Below, piece after piece: positions 43,372-55,197 of a stretch of DNA of 64,000 nucleotides. The DNA comes from Vitis vinifera (taxonomy: Eukaryota; Streptophyta; Magnoliopsida; Vitales; Vitaceae). The notes beneath the pieces were generated by a model. That model saw only the letters and a list, made by a program, of their open reading frames with translations. It searched no databases and was not told the origin of the DNA. Location: assembly GCF_030704535.1 (NCBI RefSeq), contig NC_081823.1:25722001-25786000 (forward strand). Direction: 5' to 3'. The translations under genes and the position numbers were made by a program. Every line of letters begins with the position of its first letter. Positions within the stretch are counted from its first letter, which is position 1.

Positions 43372-44903
43372 TAAGGTGTTTTCAAGTGTTTCTTGTAAAA
43401 TATTTTAAGAAACAATTGGAAACGTGGAGATCACATAATAGAGCGAGAAAATTATTTTTCACATTTGAGTTCTAAAATAGAATTTTATTCTTAAAAACTT
43501 ATTTTTAAATACTGTTTACAAGACATTGATTGTAACAGATCTTTTACCCTTGTTGGATCAATTTATATTCTTTATATTAATTTTTAAACATGTGAAAAAA
43601 AAAATCTTTAAGAAACATAGAAATTGTGGTCGACTTGAATTTTATTTTAATAAATTCAAATTTTGTGAAATGTCACCAATTTTTTTTTTTTTCAAATAAT
43701 TGAAAACTTTAAATGGCTCTCACAAATATATGAATCTAATATTGAGAATTGTTTAGTTCATTAGTATTTTGATTAGGATGAATACAACATTTGAAATTTT
43801 ATCTTTCATATCTTAGCATATAATATCCAATAAAATATGGTATATCATGTTCATATTTTACACAAAAAATAATAAAAAAATAAAATAAAGTAGAAAAACA
43901 TTTTGCATTTGAAAATTTATTTTTCAAAAATAAATAAATATATAAACATTATCTAAATTAATTTATAGTTTGGGAACTCTTTTGGTTATTCAAAAAAAAA
44001 AAAAAAAAGTAGAAAACATGTTTGGTAATCAAAAATTGTTTTTTGTTCTTAAAAACAGAAAATATAGTATTTTTATATAATAATTTTTACATGTTATTTG
44101 TTGTATTCTGGGGGTAATTTTAAGAAATAATTATACAAATATGTAAAATGATTAAAAATAAAATATTAAATATAAAATTTATTTTTAAAACATATATAAA
44201 TACGTTAAAAATAGGTTAAAAACATTTTATATTTTCAAACATACTTTTATTTTACAAAAATCAGAAAACAATTTTCAAAACATGTTTTAAAAAATTAATT
44301 TTTAAAAATAATTATCAAATAGACCCTAAATTACAATTTTTTACACTTAATGCTAAAAATTGAAATTCAATTTAATTTGCAAGATAGAAATTTGCTTGGA
44401 TCATAAAAAAATATTTCATTTTATTGTTTCATATTTTTTGGAAAGTTTCTTTTCTTTTTTTTTAATGTATATATATCTTTTATTTACCAATGAAAAAAAT
44501 TACTAAAAAAGAAAGTAAATTGCGATTTTTTGTTATTCAAAAACTAGAAATTTACTTATATTTTTTTCAAATATCTTTTATTCTATTCCTTATTATCCTA
44601 ATTTTTCATAATAAAAAAAATAACAGAAGAATTAGATATAGAAAATGATGCAAAAGAAAATAAATAAAAAGATAAACATTGAAAAAGTGGTAAATTTATA
44701 ATGAGAAATCAATATTCAATTTTTATGTTGTTTTTAGTTTTAATAATATTTTTTATTTTTCATTTAATTATTGATGATAAAAAGAAAAAAGAAAAAAAAA
44801 AGAAAAAAGAAAAAATGGATTGCTTAGAAGGTGAAGACTCAAGTGGCCAAGTCTACATGATGATGAGGGAGGATTTTACCAAATCGGAAAACTCAAAGCA
44901 TTA

Positions 44904-45111
44904 GGACATGTTTGGCAACATGTTTTGAAATTAAGTTTTTAAAAATTAATTTTTTGATATATGTTGTTAAAAATAATTTGTAATTATTTTCAAAAATAAA
45001 TTTTTGTTATGGAAGAATAAAATATAGTGTTATTCTTAAAAATGGTTTTTTTTTTGTCAAAGCTTGTTTAAAATCAATCATTTTCTCCCAAGAAAGTTTC
45101 CAAACAAGCCC
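44904..45111. mobile_element. MITE with GGxCxTGTTTGG ends
   Basis: The left end GGACATGTTTGGCAAC and the minus-strand reading of the right end GGGCTTGTTTGGAAAC are imperfect inverted repeats about 208 bp apart. The interior is AT-rich and non-coding. No clean target duplication was found. Confidence 0.55.
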
Positions 45112-45290
45112 TAGGATTTCCTATGATAGAAAAAACACGTTAAAAGGCAAATAAAACCATACGAAACAAGCCCCTAATGCCTCTGCCTTGTCTACTAGTT
45201 TAATATTAGCAGCATGACTCCATGGTGTTGGAGAATCTGTAGATAATTCGAAGAGCCTCTCACTCCTTCTTTCTACATGGTCTCTGAGCA

Positions 45291-48200
45291 ATGGCAGCAG
45301 CCCTTTTCGCCAGAACCCTTTTTGGAAATCGCTTGATTCGTTCCTCACTTGCCCTCTATCAGAAGCCTCAAATCTTCACCTCTTTTTTCAATGTGAGTGT
45401 CCCCATGCAACCTCATCTTTCTTTTCGGGATTTTGCTATGGGTTTGGGCCTTTCCCAGGAATTGCTTCGTGGGTGTTGATTAATTTTGTTTGATTTTTTT
45501 TTTTTTTGCTTGTTTCTACTGTTGTGTTGTTGCAGTGATTGGTTTTTTCTGTGTGGGGTTTTGGTATTTGTGGTCTTTTTTTTGTGTGAATTATCACCTA
45601 GTTGTTTTTGTTTCGATTCAATTTTCGCTCTCTCTATTGCAATCCTCACATCTTCACTTCTTTCTTCAATGAAACTCCTCCTCCAGTCAATCGTTCCCGG
45701 AATTTTATTCTGAGTAGGTTTCATATCCTGGAAATGATTCATGGGTATTGATCATATTAGTTTGATCTTTTATCTTTTTTCTTGTTTTGATTGTTGGCTG
45801 TTCCCATAACTAGTTTGTCGATGTGAATTTTTGGTTTTGTTGGTTTGTAGGTGTGAAAAATTACTCCTTTTTTGGTAAGGGGTTGTAATTGAGTGGTTGT
45901 TTTGGTTTGAGGAGTAGGGTTTTAGTCTGTTGCTTGTGTTTTTTGTGAGGGTTTTTCAGGAATGGTTTGATTTATGGGATGGTGTTTGTGATTCTTGTTG
46001 TTAAGAAATTTAAGTCACTCTTGTCATGTTGTACTAACATTAGTTTGTGGATTATTGCAACGTTCTTCATTCCATTTTTGTATAGATTTATCAATCAAGT
46101 ATTGTTAGTGCTGTTTATAAATTGTATTGTTTTTTTTCTTCTTTTGTGTTTTATGAAATAAATGTGAGGTTTTGTTTGGTCAGTAATTATTGATTGTTTT
46201 GAATGAATACAAGGGAGTAAACATATTTACTTGGTTCTTGCTGTGTTTATATTAGTAAAAAAAAAATAATTTTTTGCAGGTGGCTGCAATGGATCTCCTT
46301 TGGAGGAAAATTAATGGTACAAAAAAAATGTGTGGTGTATTAACAAGCCCCTAACAAAAGGGGATGCATCTGCATTTGCAAATTTACTGATTTTATTGAA
46401 CAAATACAAGGGAATAAACATATTTACTTGGTTTGTGTTGTGTTCATATTAGTAAATAAAATAAACTTATGCAGATTGGCTGCAATGGACCTCCTTCTAG
46501 AGGAAAATTAACGGTACAAAAATTATTTGCTTTATTGACAAGCCCGAACAAAAGAGGATGCACTCACATTTGCAAATTTAATGATTTTATTGAACAAATA
46601 CAAGGGAATAAACACATTTACTCGGTTCTTGTCGTGTTTATATTAGTAAATAAAGTAAATTTATACAGATTGGCTGCAATGGAACTCCTTCTGGAGGAAA
46701 GTTAATGGTGCAAAAACTGTTTGTTTTATTGACAAGCCCCTAACAAAAGGGATGTGCCCCGCATTTGCAAATATACTAACGCATCCACACATCCAACATA
46801 TATCCTATCCAGAGTTTATTACATTTTCCTTTTCCTCATGCCTTGCCTATATGATTCCACACCAATTAAAAATCCTATCCTGAAAGTTCTCACCCGGAAA
46901 GTGACCTTTCTTTTGTCGACTACTTTGTCCAATAATGCCACTGTGGCTTCTCGTGACACCAAAATCCCCTTGGTTTTTCTTCATATTTGGCTTCTTACTT
47001 TCTCTAAGCAATGACATCAGCCCTTTTGCAAGAGCACTCCCTAGCCACTGCTTGATTCGCTTCTCACCCTATGTCTATCATAACCTTGAAATCTTCACCT
47101 CTTTTTTCTATGTAAGTCTCTCCATTATGTCAAAATCTCGTTTTTGATAATCTGATAATCCTGTTTGTTTTCTTGGATTATCATTTTGGGCTTGGGTTTC
47201 TTTTTTTGTTTAATAATGGTTTGTAAATTTAGTGGTAATTTTTTTGTTTGAGAAGTGGAATTTGGTGAGTTGTTTAATGATGTTTTTTCATCAACTGAGT
47301 GATTTCATTGGTGATGTTTGTGATACTTGTTATATGCTGTACTTATATTATTTGTCAATTATATTTAATTTCTTCATTCTTGAATGGTTTCATCAACCAA
47401 TAATAGTGGTTATAAATTGTTCTCTTTCCTTGTTAATGATGAAATTAAAGTGGGGCTTCACAAATGGAAAGGGATAATGATATATAGTTGAGTATCATCA
47501 TATTTGTATCAGTAAAATAAAGTTGTGCTCCTGCTGTTCTGGTAAATGTATAAAGACTGCCCTTTTTTATAAAAAAAAACGAAATTTTTTTTTTAATAAT
47601 TTGTTTTTTTATTTCAGTTTAGTTCATTATATTTGTAGCTTATTAGGGAAAGAAATTAGCTTGAGAGTTGAAATCCTATTACTCATCTTAGGTACATCTT
47701 GGTTACGTCTTGGTTATGTCAAGTCATCTTGCTATTTCTTTTACGTGTTATTATTTCTTGCCCAAAATCTTATGTTCTGTTTTTTTTTTAAATTTTTTTT
47801 GCAGAAGAGACCATTTTACTCACGGCCCAACGCTGTCTATTTGGTGTATAGAAGTTCTGGTTTTTCCACTTGTGCTATGGCTTCTTCAACTTCTGGGACA
47901 AGGTCTTCTTTTTCAACACAGTCTGTGTCTCCAAATGAACCTGTTGTTTCCGTTGATTGGCTCCATGCCAACATTAGGGAACCTGACTTGAAGGTACCTG
48001 CATCATGCTACTTCTATACTGCTGTGGGCTTGAAATGATCTGGATATGCTTATCATCAAGTGCTTAAATTACTACATTACAGCTTCTCCAAAGCACAGAA
48101 GTTTCTAATAGTCCAATATTATATTTAAGAAAGAAATTATATCCACATTGCTTGCAGTGGGATCAAGAAACTGGTTTGGTCATCTTGCATGTTACCCAAG

Positions 48201-51200
48201 TTGGTGCAAATCTTTATCCACAGGCATATACTTTTGATCTGAGAAACATATTATTAGGGCCTTAAGGTTGACTCAATTTTCTCTGAGCTGGTTGCATTTT
48301 GACTTAGTTGAGTTGTCATGGTTTGTGGTTGAATTAGTTTGACAAAGTCGTGTAGGCTTATATAGCTTCTACTTGATTTATACCATTTCATGAGTTAGTT
48401 GTCGACAGTTGACATGGTGTATGGAATTTTTAAGTGACATTTATTTAAAACATCATGGCATTAATGCTTGAGGATGGAAATGGGCTCAATCAATTTGATT
48501 TCTTCTCATTTAAGATTAAGTTGAGTTTAGAGTGGGTTCAAGCTAAGCCCAATCTTTGACCAAACTCAATTGGCCTTATTTAGGCTCTGGTATTTTCAGG
48601 TAAAAAAGATGAAACAGAAAAAATATTGAAGTCTGTCAAGAAGCAGATTCAGTACAAATCCCAATTACTGGGATCTGTCAGATAATAGTTTCAGAGGGGG
48701 TTTTTATTAATTATTTAGTAGATCATTCTTGGATGTGCTTCATTGCATTCTGAATTTTATCTTACAGTTTAGTTTAAACTAATAGGCTGAAACTTCTTCT
48801 ATTCCTAAAAGCAACAAATAATTCGTTGATTCCTGAAAGAAGATGGAAAAACAGCAACAAGATAAAAACAAAGACAACACATCCTAATGGTTGTATGACA
48901 GAACCAAGGTGGCCTAGAGTTACAAAGCTCAAGGAAGCATCTACTCTCCTACAAAAACTTCTAGAATCTTGCTGGGCAATATATCTGTTGATTGGCTAGC
49001 CAGATGAGACATCCAAGTAGAGGAGCATCTTAACTTTGTTGATAAGTTGATGATCTTATTCAGCCAGTTGTCCCATCTCCAAGGTCCTTGGTTTTTTTTT
49101 GTGAGATCAGAATAAAGTTGTGGATGAATGACCTTCCACAAATAAATTGCTGAAGCCCAGAGGCAGCTCGATCTAAAGATTCTAGCAATGCTAGCAAACC
49201 TGCCGAGAATTTATGAAGTTTGCATGATTGATTTCATATGGCATCTATTCCAATAGTAATAATAAAAAAAATCATATGGTACCTATTTTTTCCTTCAATG
49301 ATAGCTTAAGCCTACTTGCAAGTTTATTGAACTAAAGTACATCATGCTTATATTCTTTTAGATGCTTTATGCTGGTTATCATCACTTAATTTTATTTGTT
49401 TATTGTTCTTTTAGGTGTTGGATGCGTCCTGGTACATGCCAGATGAGCAGAGAAATCCACTTCAGGAGTATCAGGTGTACATTTTGATTTTACTTTGAAC
49501 CAGTAGACCTTTGACACTGTCACTATTTTATAGTTTATTATATTAATTAGTTAGAATTTGGTCATTGTTATTATTTGAGAAGGTCTTTAGATTAGTGATT
49601 CTTATAAGACATTCGTATTACTTCAATGTCTCAGCTCTAACTTCATTCTATTTGTTTAGTTGGGTTTTTTTTTTTTTTTATCATTCTTTCTCATGGGGGT
49701 TGGGGGTTTTCAACAGGTTGCCCACATTCCAGGTGCCCTTTTCTTTGATGTGGATGGCATATCAGATCAAACCACAAATGTGAGATGCTTTTTCCTAATT
49801 TTTATGTGTCTGTTCATTAGCACACTGGATTTCACATTTCTGGATTTCACATTCCCTTGCATATTAACAGAAGTCTCTACAAGAGAGTTTGTGTTTCCCT
49901 TTTAAAGTGAAAAGGAAGGATGTATTTTATTTAAAGTGTTATTAAACTTCAGCATCTGTATCTATCAAAAAAAAGCTTCAGTGTCTGTGGTTTATATCTT
50001 CAAAATATTGTAGAGTTTAAGCAAATCAATTTTATGCTTAAAGATAACTAGTTTTCCTATTGTGGCATATTAGTATGCAACTTTTAACAAAGGATTTTTC
50101 AGGCAGGCTATAATCCTATACAGCAAGTTATGCTAGACTTTCTCTTTGAAGAAAATTACATTTACCTTCCCTGAGGTTTTGAATTGAAGACACATTCCCA
50201 AGCATTTTTCAGAGTAGTACTGATCTTTCCTATAGTTTGCTAACATTATGAAGAACCTTCTTAAATTTAGTTGAAATATTTTTATACCCTCACTTTGAAA
50301 CACAAGTATTTAATAGTAAACTAGCAAAGGGATGTCCTTGATGATATTAGCAAACCATAAGGGAGTCTATATCTATTTTAGACATGTCCAGGCTCAAATT
50401 ACAAGAAATCTTCAGGAAGGCTAGTTTAGCTTCCCCTTTTCTTTATTTATAACATTTGAAATCTTACATCCTTAACTGACTTGCATCAGTTGCCACACAT
50501 GTTGCCATCGGAGGAAGCTTTTGCCGCTGCTGTTTCTGCCCTTGGTATTGAAAATAAAGATGGAGTTGTTGTTTATGACGGAAAGGGAATTTTCAGTGCA
50601 GCTCGGGTTTGGTGGTGAGTTGTGGAATTCATGTTAAGTGTTTTAGCATCACTGAAATCATATCATGTTCCTTAATTATATTGTATTATTAGCTGATGAC
50701 TTTATTTTTGTTACTTGAATGAAAAGGATGTTCCGGGTATTTGGGCATGAGAGAATCTGGGTGTTGGATGGGGGCCTGCCAACATGGCGTGCATCAGGAT
50801 TTGATGTAGAATCTAGTGCTTCTGGTGATGCTATTTTAAAAGCTAGTGCTGCCAGTGAGGCCATAGAGAAAGTATATCGCAGACAGGCAGTAAGTTCATG
50901 CTCTATTTCCTAGATCCTTGTATGAACTTTATTTAAATAAGCAATATTATCATCTTAATGTTCCATATAGTTTATTTAATACTATGGTATATACCATCTA
51001 AAGTAATTTAGTGAGCATTGATAAGAGAATTAAAATTTCCTGTATTCTATATGATGTTAATCTTGCATTTGTAGACTTGAATATTCATCCTTTGTTACTA
51101 ATAAAAGAGAACTGATGTTACATTTAATTGAAGAGATATTAAAATTGTATAGGAAGATAGATATGAGCTTGTCTAGTACAAAGATAATGTTGTGGGGGTG

Positions 51201-54200
51201 CAAGGAAATTGATCTAAGGTTTGCTTGTGCATGGACAATCCTAATAAGAAATTATTTCAATAACAGAAGCAATTTTGTGGACTTGTTTTCACTGTAAGCC
51301 TGTGTTTGCTTGTGTTGGACCAACTTCTGCATTTGGCCAGCTCCCTTTGGATTTCTTTGGTTGACTTCAACATGTAGCAGAAATTTTCTAGTGTTGCACC
51401 TTCTACTGGATATGACATGTTTTTCTTGGAATTTTCTTACTGATTTCAACTGGTACGGAATATGTCACCAGTTAAGCCTTTTGAAGTTGCTTAAGACATT
51501 GTTAGGTTTCATGACTTCTAATGGATGTAGAGAACATTCTTTTCAGTTTGAAAAATTAAAGGGATCAAGGTCTTCAGTAGGATTTCCTAGAGGTCATATA
51601 GGTTCTTCTATGAAGGAGGCAAAGGTCTAATTTTCTTTACTCTCTTAATTTGGTGTGAAGGGGGATTACAAGGTTCGGGTCATTTTGGGATTGAATTTAC
51701 TTTGCGGAGACCACAATTATAATTCTTTAGAAATGAAACTCCAAAGCACATGACTTTCAAACTTCGAAAATTTTCAGGGGCATCATTACCCCCCTCAGCT
51801 TGCATGTAGCTCTGCTTTGCATTGATATCTGATTGATATCAAACGGTTGTTTTTCTTGTTTACGTTGAAAGTTATTTACCACCAACTACCTATTTAGTCA
51901 CCAACCTTTTCTACATGAACCAATCCGTTGCTCTTTTAAACAATAAAGTGTTTTTTTTCAACTGGTTCCCTTGAATTTTGGAATAACTGATCGTCCAATT
52001 GATAATTGATGAACAAGAATGCTTGATTAACATTGTTGGGGACTATACTTCAAATGTGCTTGTTGGACTGCTTCACTTGGATTATGTAAAACCTTTTCTT
52101 GTTTTTCACTATTCTTTTGGTGATTCTCTTTTAGTTCTTGGAAAGATTTGTATATGCTGTGTAAGGTTTTCCTTATTCTGATGCAATTGACTTAAACCAT
52201 TAAGAGGCAAAATGTTATTTTAATTAAGATATAGTTAATTCGATTGGAAGTTTGAACCTTGATTATTAAAATAGTCTAAAATATTATCTTTTGCTGGGGT
52301 TAAAACTTCCAAGCCCTATTCAGTTGGATTTTCTTCTCTTTTCTTTTCTTTTTTCTTTTTATATCCATGTTATTTTAGACTATTTTTCTGTTCATATTCT
52401 TATGGATTTTTTTTTTTCCTTTTCCTTTTTCCTTTTTTGTTGTTTGTGTATGCAGGTCGGGCCAATCACATTTCAGACAAGATTCCAGCCACATCTTGTC
52501 TGGACTCTTGAACAGGTTAGATTTCTTCAACTTAATTAATCTTGTTTCTTTTGTAAAACCATAAAATTCATATTATTTTCATTCTTGAAAACAGTGCATC
52601 AGTTATGATTAAGATTTGTTGGTGGACCTATACATTGATCTTATATATTATTGTTGGTGGTAACATGAGCAATGATTGATAACCTATAGTTGATCACACT
52701 AATTTTTTTTTTCCCCTGACCTTTACAAACTCACACAACAAGATGCATGACCAGACGGATACAGCCAGTGTGCATGAGGATGAGTTTTTGTATCCATTGG
52801 AAATCCATGCCTTGATTTGAACTTATTTCTTTTTTGGATTCCTTATGTTTTAAGTTTCTATTCTATTTTCATGTTTAAATTTGGTGATGGAGCCAATTGT
52901 GGCCAGAACTGCTCTCTTATCATGTTTAGGACTATGAATAAGCATCCGTTTGGTAGTGATTTTAGGAAGTATTTTTAACATTTTTAATACTTAAATTTTT
53001 TTATCATTCAAGTGTTTGAAATGTTAGAAACGTTTTCTAGAATCACTACCTAACGCACTCTAAATCAGGTTTGGTCAGAAAAAGATGCATATACTTTGAC
53101 ATAGTTATGTTTGGAGATTATTGTTGTTATTATATTCTATTTTGGAAAGGAGTAACCAGTGTAATCAAAGGCGATCGCTTGGGTCGCCTAGGCCATTAGG
53201 CCAGGCAAGGTAGATAAAAGTCGCCTTTTGAAGACCTAGGCAAGGCGACTTCAAAGAGGCAACGTCTAGGCAAGGCTTAGGCAATCGCCTTGGGATAAGG
53301 CAATAAGGCATAGAGGCGGTCGCCTTTGACCATGAATTAAGATTAAACATACTTAGATTATAATTTCATTTAATATAACATTGGATTAAACAAAGTATAA
53401 GATAAAATATTATATTATCATAGAGATAATAAGATGGAGGGTTATCAATCTAGTCTTGATGAAATTAATGACAATTTTAATTTCAATAATGACTATGATG
53501 ATGATTGCCTAAAGCTTCTCTAGAATGTTCAATCTCTTATTTTTTTATTTAATTTTGCTTTTTAGATGTTTGAAAAATTAGAATATACATTTAGATAGGA
53601 TGAATATCTTTAAACAATATGATTTTTTTTTATAATATGGGGTATAATATTTAACACTTTCAATAATTATTACTATTTTGTTAATTTTATAAGACATCGT
53701 GAGTGATGAAAAATTAATAGTGTTGATTGTTGAAGACAACACTTATATTGGTTGAATATCGAATAGGTAAATATATGTATATTTTTTTATCGCCTTACTA
53801 TAGTTAGGCTATTGCCTTGTTTTTCGCCTTTCACCTTAGGCTAAAAGGAGTCTTATTGCCTTGATATCGCCTTTTGCTTTTGACAACATTGGGAGTAATA
53901 GTTTTCTATTTCTTATTACCCATTATTTTAGGTATTCTTTGGACTCAATGAGACCTTAGCTGCCCTAATATTATAATAGACTCCATTGAGTTTTCCTTAG
54001 ATTGACATTACTTCATCTATGGTCGTTGATTTGTGTTGGCATATGACAATAACATGCCCATCAAGTAGGAAGTACTCGTATCAACTACACTGAGAGCCCA
54101 TTTGGGAGTAATTCTAGTTAAAGCGGTCTTAGTTTGTAGCATTTTTGTTAGTAGTGCTTCCATTAGAAACAAATTTAAGGAGAACCACTAAATGTTTGGA

Positions 54201-55161
54201 TATAAATTTAAAAAAAATGTTTTGATAGTGTTTTTGGTACTATGTTTTATGTTTTTTAAAAAGTGATTTTTTGAGGAATTACCTCAAATGATTCTCCAGA
54301 ATCACTTCAAACAATTCTGCAAATTTTTAGAAGTTTGTCAAACACTTAGAACACGTTTGGTAGTGATTCTAGGAAGTGTTTTTAATATTTTTAATACTTG
54401 AAAATTTTTATCATTCAAGTGTTAAAAATGCTAGAAACGCTTTCTAAAATCACTCTCAAACGCACTATTAGAATGCATTTGGTAGTGATTCTAGAAAGTA
54501 TTTTTAGTATTTCTAACACATGAAATTTTTTATCTTTTAGAGTATTAAAAAAATTAGAAACGTTTCCTAAAATCACTGCCAAACAGTCTTTTAATTTATG
54601 TAAAGAAGTACTTCCAATCATTAGGAAGCACTTCTAGCTCTTTCAAAATTACTCCTAAACACGAACCTAAAAAAAAAGACTCCTAATCACGCTTTGAAAT
54701 TGGCTGTACTTTTGTCAGCATGTCTCATGGATTATTCTTATGAGCAGAATATCAAATTATAGGGTTCCCTTAGTCAAATAAATGGCCCTAAGATTCTTAT
54801 TTCTTTGAACTCATTCTAATGCTCAAAATGAATCAACCTGGTTTTTTTGTGAGTCATTTTGAAAGTTCTGCTGAAGCTCCGGCTTTAAAATGGAAATGTC
54901 TAAATATTATATACTTTGGAGGAGAGAGAATTTGAAAGTGGTTTGTAATGCAACAAATATGGAGCCATTCTGAGTAAATTTTCAGACATATTTACATATG
55001 TTGAGGTCATGAATGGGTTTTATGGGATGCACATCCACAGGTGCTTGAGTTAGTGCATATTTGAGAAACCATAGAATTGCCAAATTGTGTTTGATGGTCA
55101 ATTTCAAATAATTAGCCATGTTGTAAATATTGCCCTGATATCAGTGAATTCTGAAATATTA

Positions 55162-55197
<36 letters not shown>

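Larger units (their letters stand above)
43174..45290. other. AT-rich spacer with MITEs before the sulfurtransferase gene
   Basis: No gene is supported. It contains the palindromic MITE at 43254-43371, another MITE at 44904-45111, and a stretch around 44010-44335 with ends of the TTTGGTAATCA / TGATTATCAAATAGACC kind that is probably one more decayed element. The sulfurtransferase promoter should lie in the last ~180 bases. Confidence 0.5.
45393..47804 (+). other. Sulfurtransferase intron 1 with duplicated first-exon blocks
   Basis: This 2.4-kb intron is built from repeats of the gene's own 5' end. Exon-1-like sequence recurs at 45630-45790 and 46955-47190. The following intron sequence (45870-46280) recurs in decayed form at 47210-47530. 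A 195-bp tandem array occupies 46195-46785. Confidence 0.75.
54108..54665. mobile_element. MITE-like element hosting two other MITEs
   Basis: CCATTTGGGAGTAATTCTAG at the left and the minus-strand reading GTGTTTAGGAGTAATTTTGA at the right look like inverted ends about 560 bp apart. Palindromic copies 4 and 5 lie inside. Boundaries are approximate. Confidence 0.45.

Noticed and set aside
46195..46785. Tandem array considered as a CRISPR-like repeat
   Set aside because: Units are contiguous 195-bp duplications with no repeat-spacer alternation, in a plant intron.
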